From: Triticum aestivum
Taxonomy: Eukaryota; Streptophyta; Magnoliopsida; Poales; Poaceae
Assembly: GCF_018294505.1 (NCBI RefSeq)
Contig: NC_057807.1
Location: 166,263,582-166,327,581, forward strand
Length of the DNA: 64,000 bases
Direction: 5' to 3'
Of this stretch, positions 32,455-42,907 are shown one piece after another; within the stretch, counting starts at the first letter, position 1; each line of letters opens with the position of its first letter. The position numbers and the translations under genes were made by a program. The notes under the pieces were generated by a model. That model was not told the DNA's origin, ran no database searches, and worked only from the letters and a program-made list of their open reading frames with translations.

Positions 32455-35400
32455 ATGGCACATGGTGAGTGGTATGTTCCTTCCAATGAACTATCGATTT
32501 GTCAGTTAGCTGACTGGCATCTATATGAGCCTAAACTAATGAAGAGGTTAACCCAGTGATCAGACAGCAGGTGCTCACACATGCAGATTTGACACGCCAT
32601 CCTCGTGGTTGGAATGTGGGGTCTACTCTTAGTGACTATTCTTTTCATCCACTAGCACCTTATCCTAAACCTGATCATGAAGCCTACACCCTAGGGACCA
32701 GGATGGTAGCAAGAGGTCTAGGTTCGGATGGTCACACAGTCGAGTATGTTCCGCAACCCAAAGGCTATGTTGAGTGGGGCATCTCTATATTGAATAACCA
32801 CTCGTTTTGTTTGAAAGGAGAAGCGGAGAACACCGATTATATATATGGGGCCATTTATTGCTCCCTCGGTGAATATGAAGTTTCAGATTCGTTACTGATG
32901 TCACTACTAGAAAGATGGGTTCCAGAAACAAATACTTTTCTTTTTTCATTTGGTGAACGTACGGTGACTCTGCTTGACATGCTTCTAATGTCGGGTCTTC
33001 CTTCAGTTGGAGATCCATACGAGGAATATGTTCCCTCTATAGATGACCTAGAACCTTCAAAGCTTATGTTCCCAAATTTCTTATCTGGCCTTTTAGAAGA
33101 ATTCTACCGGCTCAGCTGCAAAAATGGGAGTGTGACTTTTCAAGTTTGGTGTGACCATTTCCATAACAAACGCGAATGCACTTCATCTTTCACCTCCCTT
33201 CGGGAACAACACATGTACATTGCGGCTTTTATAGCCCACTGGCTTTGCTCTTACGTGGTTGTTGGTGGGGGGCCTTATATTCGTCCCAATGTCCTTCTTA
33301 TGGCCTCTTGGACCGTTTCGGGTCGCAAGATCTCTTTGGCTCCCTCAAAACTTTGTTCACTGTATTATTCTCTTTGAAGGATCAGTATGCACCTTGTTGC
33401 TCCCTCTTATGAGAAAAGGATTTGGTCAGTGCATTATATTGCGGGGTGGATGGGTCTTTATCTAACAAAACCATTTAAGGACAAAGTGAAAGGGAAACAT
33501 CTTCCAGATGTTAAGCAATTGCCGATGCAACCAACCATGGTTAAAACTATGTTTCGGGTTCCCATAACTTTCAGTCCTGCTAGGGCACGCATTTTCTTTG
33601 ATGACCAAGCCAATATTTTTTGGAATCCGTATACTCCAAAGAACTTAGTCGGGGTGGATGAGTTGCAAAGGTCCTTCACCATTTCTTCACATCGGGGTAT
33701 GCTTCCATGGAGGCATGCTACTGATGTGATGATGTTTGCACAGCGGAGCCATACCATCCTGATCGAGTTGTACGACAACTTACTTTGAGACAACAAGTGC
33801 CCTATGCTCCGTTGGTCAGCGTGTACACAAAGGAGGATACTGGTGTTGCATATACGTATTGGTCGCATTTGTTACGCTCAGACCAAGGAGAGTTCCACTA
33901 CCTTCTTAATGATGCGCATGAGGCATTTTTTTCTGTGGCCTGGAACAACTGGTGGGTGGGATTTATGAAACCATTTAACAACATATTCAATACTCTTCGT
34001 CCGGGCATTTCGAATGGTCCGATTTATAATCCACGAAAACATAATTTTCTGAGACACGGGGAGGAATACATAATTCCTCGCAACCTTTCAGAAAATGATT
34101 TTGATGTTATAAAGGAAGTCTCCGCCAGGGGTAAGGAAGAGCATATTGCAACCATCAAATTGAATGAAAGCAGAATTATGGACCACTGACGCCCCATTCT
34201 ATTCAACTTCCTCTCGAATGATGAACCTTTAATCAGCTCTAAAAATATGAGATATATACATCTATATATATCTGGTATTACCATATTTCATTTGCTCATT
34301 TCTTTGTCTCATTTTCTTCTATATCTCATGACCGAAAATAGCTCTTTGGAGGAAGCAAGGCCCGCCATTAGAAGAAAGATTGATGCCATGGATGTTGAGA
34401 GTGTTTTTGGTCCAATAGAATTTGATGAGGACATCAATACCATTGTTACACCCACAGCCCCTGCTGCTATACATACTGGACCAATTACTAGAGCTCGCGC
34501 ACAACAACTAAATTACCAGGTACTTTCGTTTCTTGGTAATGATTCTAATGTTCATGAGAATATGATGCTGCCTAAATTGGATACATTTGTTTTGCTTACA
34601 AATGAAGGGCCTAGCTTGGAGAAGGATGAACATTGGAGCAAGAGAAAGCATGGAGATGATGGCATGCGCAAGGGGAACAAGAACGGAGTTACGAGTGATG
34701 ATTTCAGGTCTTTGAGGCCACCATAAGAGTGCATGAAGCCTTGGACGAAATATACAAGATGCCACTTCATAAATTTCGTCCAGAGGCTATTATAGGTGCT
34801 GCGTCACCTTTTTATTGGGCCAGGCCCATGTAATTTCGAAATACATTAGTATACGCTATTTTTAGAGTCCGTATGTGTGGGGAAGCAAGAGATAGGGTTG
34901 ATTTCGGACCCCTCCACCAAGGGCCACGAAATTCCCCCTCTCTTCCTCCATATATACAGCCCTTAGGGCACCGTTTAGACTTTGGGTTTTGTTTAGATTA
35001 AAAGTTCGCCATAGCTGCAACTTCGCGTACTTCGTTTGTGTTCAACGACCAGACAAAGGCGTCACAGAACCCCACCTTGATCAATAAAGCTTTCATCTTA
35101 TATTCGCAATATCCAAATTGCAATCTCAGTTTCTTGCTTGTTCTTCGTTTGCTCGCAGGAAACAGACCCTCGTGGTCAGGTTGATCGTGCTCCGGTGTGG
35201 TCAATAACCTCTCGGAGTTGGTTTAGCGATTGCTAAGGCGTGACGTCCTCGCACGTTCGTAGTCGGATCGTCAAAGTCGACTTCCACCAAAGCGATATCC
35301 ATCATCTCATCGAAAGACGGGACACCTTTGCCTCTATCAGAATTGGACGTGCCTCTACACGTGGGTGACCTTAGTGGTGCAGTACTGGATGGAGTATTTA

Positions 35401-36290
35401 GTGGAGACATAGATCATGGTTTGGGAGATCTAGATAATTTGACCGTTGATGACTATAGCATATCAAGCTCGACTTCTGGTCCTCCCATTATTTTGCCACG
35501 TCCAGACTCAAACCTACCTCCAACGGCTGATGCTTTAAACACTTTGTCTACTTCTACACATGGTAGCTTTATACAGCTCTTATTCATTTGTTTGCTATAA
35601 TGTAATTTTTTTGCAAGATTATTTATTTATTGCAGAGGACGCTCCAGTTGTGGATGAGGAAACATCCACTCAATTGGCAATGGCGTCCATGGACGTTTCT
35701 TCTATCACTGAGCTTTTTGTAGAGACCATTGACAGGACGCTGGTGAGGGCCATCCAAGGCTTAGACGATTCCACTAGAACAGAACCTCAACGCCGCGACA
35801 TTCTTCAAGCAGTTTATTTGATGCTGCCAAGTGAGGTCATTGTTCCCTGAATTGCCACTATTCACACAGACTTGCAAAAGCTTATTTCTTTGTCAAATGA
35901 AATGCAAGGAGCTCGCAAGGGAATTGATAATCATTCTGAGAAACAAGCTGACGTTGTTAATGCAGGGGAGTCAGAAAGTGGATTGCTTGAAGACACTTTG
36001 AAAGCTACGTCCAAGAAAATTTAGCGTTGAAGAAGCAGTGTGAAGAGGAGAAGGCCGTGGAAGACCTTGGTGTGCAACTTAACGCAGCTACCTCCACGTT
36101 GCGGGTGACTGAAGAAGCTATTATGCAGCTAGAGTTGGAACAATCAGCAAAGTAATCCGAAGCCAAGAAGCTGCATGAAATTTTGCTTGAGGTCAATGCA
36201 AAAAGTGTACAGGAATTGAAGGTTCTTGAGGAGAAGGTATCCTCCCTAGGCAGCGAAATTGCAAGCATCATCGGCAACTTGAAGAATTGA
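32455..36290 (+). pseudogene. Plant mobile domain (PMD, aminotransferase-like) gene, decayed
   Basis: Starts ATG 32455 (MAHGEWYVPSNELSICQLAD), frameshifts at about 32555, then runs through the PMD core: ERWVPETNTFLFSFGERTVT, LLDMLLMSGLPSVGDPYEEY, QVWCDHFHNKRECTSSF, VHYIAGWMGLYLTKPF, FAQRSHT. Lesions: in-frame TGA at 33375-33377, frameshift near 33745, a Gypsy fragment at about 34478-35339, and stops at 35848 and 36022. An intron with clear signals (HG|GTAGC to TTGCAG|AGG, about 35561-35635) survives. The C terminus (about 36025-36290) is a coiled-coil-like Glu/Lys/Leu-rich stretch. PMD proteins include MAIN, MAIL1 and PP7L and many transposon-borne members. This copy runs antisense to its LTR host. 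Confidence 0.8.
34478..35339 (+). mobile_element. Gypsy fragment (polyprotein end plus 3' LTR end) inside the PMD gene
   Basis: Opens within TGPITRARAQQLNYQVLSFL, then NMMLPKLDTFVLLTNEGPS and DDFRSLRPP followed by a stop (34726): the C-terminal end of a Triticeae Gypsy polyprotein as I recall it. It is followed by LTR-like sequence with ATATATACAGCCC, GATCAATAAAGC and an end at GCCTCTATCA (35339). The 5' part is missing and no target duplication was found. The left boundary is uncertain by tens of bases. Confidence 0.6.
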
Positions 36291-36599
36291 AGTTCTGCGC
36301 CAAACTGAAACCCCCTTTTTGCTTTGCTTTATTATTTTCCATCTTTTTTTTGCTTATCTCGGCCATGTCATTTGTTTTATTCACACATGATTGCGTACAA
36401 TGCAACACTTTTATTTAGCTAAGCCCTCTTCATATGGACTTTCTGTACTAGGCTACTAGCGCATGAGCTAGCTTAAACGACCCTATACATTTCATGCCGC
36501 AATCTTCATTTATTTATAGTTTTCTTGTTTATGGCTCGTAGCCTTATTATTTCTTGATTCATTTTTTTAGTTTAAGCTCGTGATGGTATGAACATTTTC

Positions 36600-37250
36600 T
36601 GAAATGTCACAGTTTAAACTCATAAGATATTGGAGCAAATTTTATTTATTTTTATTCTAAGTGCCACAGTTTAGACTCGTAAGTTTATTGGAGTGATTTT
36701 GTTTATGCCCCAGTTTATACTAGTGAGTTTATTGGAGTGACATTTTGTGTGCCCCAGTTTATACTCATGAAGGTATGGAGTGCGATTGATAATTTCTTTT
36801 CTTTGCATCATAGTTTATACTCGTAAGTCGTTGGAGTGATTAATTGTTTTGTGCCCTAGTTTAGACTCCTGAGGGCATGGAGTATATATATTTTTATGTG
36901 TGCCCCAGTTTAGACTCGTGAGGGTATCAAGTGTATATTTTTTTATGTGTGCCCCAGTTTAGACTCGTGAGGGTATGGAGTGAGTTTGATAATTTTTTGC
37001 ATCACAGTTTATACTCGTAAGTCGTTGGAGTAAAAAATATTGTGTGCCCCAGTTTAAACTCATAAGGGCATGGAGTACGTTTGATGATTCTCTCTCTTTT
37101 TTTTCCATCACAGTTTAGACCCGTAAGTTATTGGAGTAAAAAAAATTGTGTGCCCCAGTTTATACTCATAAGGGTGTGGAGCACGTTTGATGATTCTTTT
37201 TTTTCCATCACAGTTTAGACTCGTAAGTTGTTGGAGTAAAATTTGTTTTT
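36600..37250. repeat. Degenerate tandem repeat, about 13 units with CAGTTTAGACTCGTRAG
   Basis: Units of 43-60 bp alternate between two types: GTGCCCCAGTTTATACTCAT followed by GAGGGTATGGAGTG, and CATCACAGTTTAGACTCG followed by TAAGTTGTTGGAGTA. They fill the space between the 3' end of the PMD gene and the 3' end of the convergent exonuclease ORF. No coding content. Confidence 0.8.
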
Positions 37251-37536
37251 GTCACAATATTTTTAAATTAAGTGCACAGTGACAACTAATGTGGCAATGT
37301 TCGTATTGCAAGCATCAGTGCAAAATCTATATCATTTCTATTCAGATTTCACTCGTCTCCTACAAGGAAAATTTTGTGAGGAGAAAAGAATGTTTGTTTC
37401 CTTGCATCATCATATTAAAAATGCACCCGGTGAAATAGGCATAACCATAATATAAAGAAACGACGGTCGTGTACATCTTTTTTTTGATAAAGACTAAACA
37501 ACATTTTCCTACATATTTCACCTAGGAATAAACCTT

Positions 37537-38364
37537 TCAACGAGTTTTAAGATAACCGGTTATGTTGGAATGTCGCCTGTAAACATCGAAGCTCGCATAG
37601 GCATCCAAGCATGCATACTTGATCTGATCATGGTCCAGGTTGGACTTCTCCCATTGACTGACAGTGACGCTCTTGTCCTTGTTAAGACTTATGTTTGCAA
37701 CCTTCTTTGCTAGCTTCTCTAATGAAGCCAAGTCGCCAGCTTTTTGATTATCAACCTTGATACCCAGTCCCTGCACATCGACCGATTGTCTGATAACCAA
37801 GTTATAGAAATTGAGTTTTTCGATGTCATTGCCATTGGCGGCACCAGCAAATTCAATTGTGTCATTGTCAAGGAAGCCGCGAAGAAATGGAGGGATAAAA
37901 CTCCTAGCTTGAGCTTGGTATAACTGGTAAATTAGGCAATGCTTGCCCACACAAAGTTGTAAGACAGCAGCGCGTTGTGGCTCTTGATTAGAGAGAGCAA
38001 CTTGTTCCTCAACTGGAAGCGTCTTACGCTCTTTGCCGTGGACATATCTAGTGTATTCATAGTTAAGGCCAACAACACGCCACTTGGCATGATTAAGATA
38101 CCTTTTCCAGATGAACCTGATGAAGGCAACAACTGTTGAATGGTTGCTAGTCACCGTAGTATGAATTCTTATACCACCCTCGCTGATATGAAAAAGGCGG
38201 TCTGGATGATTGTTGTCCACACTCTTGGGGAATTGGACACAGACTTTTCTGACCTTAATATTGCGAAGGTTGACATGGCGAACATTTCTTCGTTGAGGTT
38301 GAGAGCACATCGACTCAAACGAAGTCAGAGAGGAATCATATGCAACGGGTGTTGATGACGACAA
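37537..38364 (-). CDS. WRN-exonuclease-like (DnaQ/DEDDy fold) protein in an LTR element
   Basis: An intact 275-residue ORF on the minus strand, sense to its LTR host. About residues 75-260 match the Werner-type 3'-5' exonuclease domain: VVGLNYEYTRY (motif I), AAVLQLCVGKHCLIYQLYQA, then GNDIEKLNFYNLV (motif II), VDVQGLGIKV, LASLEKLAKKV and DHDQIKYACLDAYASFDVYR (motif III, Tyr and Asp present). In motif I the first catalytic Asp of the D-x-E pair is Asn (N-Y-E), so catalysis is doubtful. Residues 1-70 are Ser/Arg-rich with no known domain. Related ORFs seem common in wheat, as far as I recall, consistent with spread by such elements. Its start is the first ATG of the frame. Confidence 0.75.
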   Translation of the reverse strand: MSSSTPVAYDSSLTSFESMCSQPQRRNVRHVNLRNIKVRKVCVQFPKSVDNNHPDRLFHISEGGIRIHTTVTSNHSTVVAFIRFIWKRYLNHAKWRVVGLNYEYTRYVHGKERKTLPVEEQVALSNQEPQRAAVLQLCVGKHCLIYQLYQAQARSFIPPFLRGFLDNDTIEFAGAANGNDIEKLNFYNLVIRQSVDVQGLGIKVDNQKAGDLASLEKLAKKVANISLNKDKSVTVSQWEKSNLDHDQIKYACLDAYASFDVYRRHSNITGYLKTR

Positions 38365-38439
38365 GGGACTTCACAATGTTGATGTTGGGTTCACATGACA
38401 TGTTTCATAGCCATGGGAATTGGGGTGCTTTCTCTTGCA

Positions 38440-38769
38440 TTAAAGGGGAAACTTGAGAACCGTCTCAGAGCATTTTCCAATGGATTTATCGGCCAGTGGA
38501 AGAATAGGCTCCGAAGCATCAACTTGAACATTATTCCGAACCTTTGACGTCCTTCCATGCAGAAACGATGAGGAGGGAAATATAATCATGGTATTGCCCC
38601 TATTCATAGGTTGCTCATAGTGGAGTTTGTCCATTGTCTTCCCTTTTCCTTCTTTTTCTACCCTCATACTTCTCCCAAACTTGAGTGGACAGAAGACTTC
38701 CATTCCTTGGTCATGTTCAGTTGGTGATGCAGTCATATTATCCAGATGCTGATTGTTGAATTCGCACAT
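38440..38769 (-). other. Possible leader ORF upstream of the exonuclease-like gene
   Basis: A 109-codon minus-strand ORF ending KFPL, 75 bp upstream of the exonuclease ORF. Composition is hydrophilic (EKEGKGKTMDKLHYEQ) with no recognised domain. It could be a 5' exon or a remnant of the captured gene, or simply chance. Its position between the primer site and the main ORF is where gag would lie in a normal element. Confidence 0.3.
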
Positions 38770-38999
38770 GGACCAACTGGCACATCAATCCAAATGTCTC
38801 CAATGCGGAGCATGACCGACTGTGGCACTTGACCATCCATACCTGTGAATAAAGAAAACTTTATAACAGTTTTCTTTGAGTATATTTACCATACACAATG
38901 TTTATATACTTGATGTACTTTAGAAATTCATGTGTTGCAATCCTATATTGGAATTCGAAGACGAGGGAAGAAATACGTCCCATAGGGCGTGCCAAAATC

Positions 39000-39948
39000 T
39001 GATGACGGCGGCGAGCGGACGGCCGGCGACGAGTGTGTAGACGACGGCTAGCGGATGGGAAAATGAGCGACGACGGCGACGAAGCTAGCAGCGTATGTAT
39101 GTGCGTGAGTGATGGATGGATGAATGATCGAGTGGTTGATGAATGATGAGCTGACAACAGCAACAACGACGTGTGGATGGGAAAATGAGCAACCCGAGAG
39201 CAGTCGAGCGGCCAGGTATTTATAGGGACGGAGGGAAGCAGTGGAGGGCCGGCTAGACGCGTGCCTGCCCACGTTCTGATCGTGGGATCGTGTCCACGAA
39301 CGTGGGAGCGTTGCTGGCTCTTTCCCCCCTTTTATTTATTTGTTTAATCACCAATTACCGGCAATGTCTCATCAGCTGGGCTTAATTAGGCCACATAACA
39401 CGTGGGCTTTGGGCGTGCTTTGCATGCAATTGGCTGATGGAATAGGATATGCATGCATGTACGTAGCTATTCCATACAAGTGCACTGGGTCAGATTTAGA
39501 TTGTGGGGAAGCATTTTTCATTGATATATAATTCATGACGACTTGACATTTTTTTATACACTGTCGTGCGTTATGTCATTTTACGCGGACATTACTGTGC
39601 TAATATCTTTTTAGCGATGACAGAATAATGCTCATAAATATGATATAGCATTTTGGCAATATTAGCGTCGTCTATGAAACTTTGAATTTGTGTCAACGTT
39701 GGAATATCGTGGTTGATGATGGTGTATGTGTATGAAAGTCATGTGCCCTCTAATTTATGTGATGATATTGTTCCTTCTCTTTTATTTTCGGGTCTGTTGT
39801 TTTATATTGAGCAGCGCCGCGGAAATTCATCATTATATTTTTTGTCCGCGTATTCAACAACTCAGTATTTTTTCATTTTATGTAAATGGTTTTATTTGAA
39901 TAATATCTATGCGCCATATTTTACTTTTGGCCGAAATCGGTGTCAACA
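39000..39948 (-). repeat. Right (5') LTR of the gene-carrying element
   Basis: 949 bp, matching 29863-30802. It carries minus-strand TATAAATA at 39217-39224, which would drive leftward transcription across the exonuclease-like ORF. Adjacent at 38978-38999 is the primer-site-like sequence. Confidence 0.9.
39217..39224 (-). promoter_or_regulatory. TATA box of the 5' LTR
   Basis: Minus strand TATAAATA about 725 nt into the LTR, leaving about 215 nt of R-U5. Conserved in both LTRs. It is the probable promoter for the exonuclease-like transcript. Confidence 0.55.
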
Positions 39949-39953
39949 GCCAT

Positions 39954-40005
39954 GCCGCACTGCTCGCAGATCTTTGTGTTGATGTCACTTCATCCTGAAA
40001 TGTTT
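39954..40005 (-). CDS. CACTA-borne gene, last exon (5' part)
   Basis: The minus-strand acceptor TACTTACAG|AAACATTTC at 40006/40005 opens an exon reading ETFQDEVTSTQRSASSAAW. It continues, after excision of the LTR element and one TSD copy, at 29862. A good splice signal and an open frame over the scar support it. See the entry at 29640-29862 for the C-terminal part. Confidence 0.55.
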
Positions 40006-40075
40006 CTGTAAGTACACATGACTAGGGCAAAAATATAGTTACAACAGTGAAGCGAGCAAGACAGACTATTTTGTA

Positions 40076-40168
40076 CTCTCTCTGTCCCAAAGTAAGTGTC
40101 TCAAGGTTAGTACAACTTTGTACTAGAGCTAGTACAAAGTTAAGACACTTATTTTGGGACGGAGGGAG
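40076..40168. mobile_element. Stowaway/Mariner MITE, 93 bp
   Basis: Ends CTCTCTCTGTCCCAAAGTAA and TTATTTTGGGACGGAGGGAG, flanked by TA (40074-40075, 40169-40170), with the internal palindrome GTACAACTTTGTACTAGAGC. It belongs to the same type as 11002-11095 and lies in the CACTA interior. Confidence 0.9.
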
Positions 40169-40464
40169 TACATGGCAAAACAGGACTAACAATAATGTTA
40201 CACGTCATGAAGCATAAGCAGGTGATATTTTAAAAATTATAAAAAAAGGTAGTGTGTGCAACCTGCATACAGAAATTTCTCTTAGCTCACCAGAGGAGCA
40301 TGATGTTGGGGCCCAATCCAAAACACAGACAAGTTACAAATTTAGATATCACATTGCGTATAAGTAAGCAAGCAGTTAGACATTTTGTAGCTCAGTTAAA
40401 TTCTTAGGGAGCATAATGAACAGCCAGGGTTTCATACAAACACACTACAACAAGCAAAGCTATG

Positions 40465-42141
40465 TGAAAGCAAAAGTGCTCCCTGGGTGATTTTGGTAAT
40501 TAATGTCAACATATCTCTTGTTGGACTAACACTTTTACCTAGTATGTTTTAGACAAGTTCAACAATGGAGTGGCATGGACTAAAGGATGTGGAATCCCTT
40601 CAAGATGCTAAGGACAAAGGATTGGCTCAAGCTCCAAGAACAAGACTCTACATTTTCTATTTTAGTGATCCAAGATCACATTGAGTCTATAGAAAACGCC
40701 AATACTATCAAGAGGGGATGAGGTGTTGCTTAATGGCTTACTTGCTCAAAATGCTTAGTGATATGCTCCAAAGCCCTCAACTACCTTCTCACATCCATAT
40801 ATGTCCCAAACCAAAAAGTCTAACTCGACCCTACCGACTCTTTCTATCCGGCGCCACCGAGTTCAGATGTCTTAGCCACTGCCACAAACCCTAGGCAAAT
40901 CGGTCTCACCGATAGGGATCTCGGTCTCACCGAGATGGGATTGTAATCTCTCTGTTTCCCTTCGTAATGTCTCGGTACCACCGAGATGAGCGATCGATCC
41001 CACCGAGATTGCAATGTAAACTCTTTGTTTCCCTTTCGTAACATTTCGGTCCCACCGAAATGAGCGAACCGATCCCACCGAGTTTACCTGACCAACTCTC
41101 TGGTTAGCTTATTACCAAAATCGGTTGCACCGAGTTTGTGTAGTCGGTCTCACCGAGATTACTTTATGCCCTAACCCTAACCATATCGGTCCTACCGAGT
41201 TGCATGTCGGTCCCACCTAAAATCCTAACGGTCACTAGATTTGTTGAATCGGTCCGACAGAGTTTCTCAATTCGGTCCCACCGAGATTGGCAAGTTGTGT
41301 GTAACGGTTAGATTTTGTGTGGAGGCTATATATACCCCTCCACCCTTTCTTCATTCGTGGAGAGATCCATCAGAACGAACCTACACTTCCAGCATACATT
41401 TTCTGAGAGAGAACCACCTACTCATGTGTTGAGACCAAGATATTCCATTCCTACCATATGAATCTTGATCTCTAGCCTTCCCCAAGTTGCTTTCCACTCA
41501 AATCTTCTTTCCACCAAATCCAAATCCTGTGAGAGAGAGTTGAGTGTTGGGGAGACTATCATTTGAAGCACAAGAGCAAGGAGTTCATCATCAACACACC
41601 ATTTGTTACTTCTTGGAGAGTGGTGTCTCCTAGATTGGCTAGCTGTCACTTGGGAGCCTCCGACAAGATTGTGGAGTTGAACCAAGGAGTTTGTAAGGGC
41701 AAGGAGATCACCTACTTCGTGAAGATCCATCGCTAGTGAGGCAAGTCCTTCGTGGGCGACGACCATGGTGGGATAGACAAGGTTGCTTCTTCGTGGACCC
41801 TTCGTGGGTGGAGCCCTCCATGGACTCGCGCAACCGTTACCCTTTGTGGGTTGAAGTCTCCATCAACGTGGATGTACGATAGCACCACCTATCGAAACAA
41901 CGACAAAAACATCCGTGTCTCCAATTGCGTTTGAATCCTCCAATCCCATCCCTTTACATTCTTGCAAGTTGCATGCTTTACTTTCCGCTGCTCATATACT
42001 CTTTGCATGCTTGCTTGATATGTATTGTGAGTGTTAAACTTGTGCCTAAACTCCACTCCAACTTAAAGAAGTTAAAAACTGCAACTTTTGGTACTTAGTG
42101 TCTAATCACCCCCCTCTAGACATCTCTTCTCCATCCTTTCA
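40465..42141 (+). repeat. 5' LTR of the SIRE-like element
   Basis: 1,677 bp. In the first 236 bp I count six substitutions against the 3' LTR. It contains palindromes of the form TCGGTCTCACCGA at about 40845-41290, TATATATA at 41327-41334, and the same GTGGAGAGA downstream leader as the solo LTR. ORFs inside it (for example 41422-41766 minus) are not genes. Confidence 0.93.
41327..41334 (+). promoter_or_regulatory. TATA box of the SIRE-like 5' LTR
   Basis: TATATATA in the context GGAGGC...CCCCTCC, about 35 bp downstream of the last palindrome. Matching sites are at 57585-57592 in the 3' LTR and 3659-3666 in the solo LTR. Confidence 0.65.
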
Positions 42142-42196
42142 ATTGGTATCAGAGCTTTGGTCTCCATTGCTTTGGTTTAAACACCATTGGAGGAAG

Positions 42197-42907
42197 ATGG
42201 ATGAGTCTACTATTGGGAGTCTTAGACATAGAGTGCCTATACTTGATGGAGAGTACTTTCATGAGTGAAAAAATGAGATGCTTGTGATCTTCAATCAATA
42301 TCATTTGAACAAGTATATTGCTAGCCCTTGTGCACCTCATGTTGATCCTATGCATCCTACCCTTGATGAGTCAGTTGACATGATTCGCAATCTTAGAATT
42401 GTTGAACTTATCACTAGAGGCTTGCCTAGAAACTTGATTGGATGTTTGTCTACTCTTAAGTGTGCCTACACCATATGAAAATTTCTTGAGGAACGCTTTC
42501 CAAATTATTCCTTGAAAAATCTAGATGAAATTCTCCATAAGTCTATTGCCTTGAGTAAGATGAATTCCAGTGATCCTATGTTTGGTGATTGTCTATTTGA
42601 GCTTACAAACCTTATGCGTGCCAAAGGAGATGTTGGAATTATTAGTGATATTATTTCCGAAGCTATTATAATTCATAAACAAGATCATTGTCAAACTCAC
42701 TCTAACGAATCACCCTCTCTAGGATTTGATCCACCACTTGACGATGTTGAACATGGATACTATGACGAGGATGATGATAGTGACTTTGATCTTGATGATG
42801 CAATGAGACACTTTGGTCTTATGGCAAATCTTCGGGGATATATGGCAGGAGAAAAGGAATGGGTTCTTGATAGTGGATGTGCCGATCACATGACTGGAGA
42901 TAAAGAT
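42197..42907 (+). pseudogene. SIRE-like gag and protease start, two stops, cut by insertion
   Basis: ATG 42197, 55 bp after the LTR. Reads VPILDGEYFHE, stop, KNEMLVIFNQYHLNKYIASP, DMIRNLRIVELITRGLPRNL, YTI, stop, KFLEERFPNYSLKNLDEILH, an acidic YYDEDDDSDFDLDDAM stretch, and the protease motif WVLDSGCADHMTGDK. The two TGA codons (42266-42268 and 42476-42478) are in frame and sit where relatives have Trp. The frame is then interrupted at 42908 by the Angela-like element and resumes at 51585. Confidence 0.85.

Larger units (their letters stand above)
29863..39948 (-). mobile_element. LTR element lacking gag-pol, carrying PMD and WRN-exonuclease genes
   Basis: Direct LTRs 29863-30802 (940 bp) and 39000-39948 (949 bp) begin TGATGACGGCGGCGA and end GTGTCAACA, with an exact TSD GCCAT (29858-29862 and 39949-39953). 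Minus orientation is shown by a primer-site-like GATTTTGGCACGCCCTATGG next to the right LTR, a purine tract (GAGGGGCATC) next to the left LTR, and TATAAATA on the minus strand of both LTRs. The interior has no RT, integrase or gag. It holds a decayed plus-strand plant-mobile-domain gene, a plus-strand Gypsy fragment, two tandem-repeat blocks and an intact minus-strand exonuclease-like ORF. It is non-autonomous and presumably mobilised by a Gypsy element. Confidence 0.88.

Noticed and set aside
36005..36277. 90-codon minus-strand ORF, Cys/Ser-rich
   Set aside because: Antisense of the coiled-coil tail of the PMD gene.
40443..40464. CACTACAACAAGC as a CACTA end next to the SIRE-like element
   Set aside because: The sequence continues unbroken on the other side of the SIRE TSD without a second terminus; chance match.
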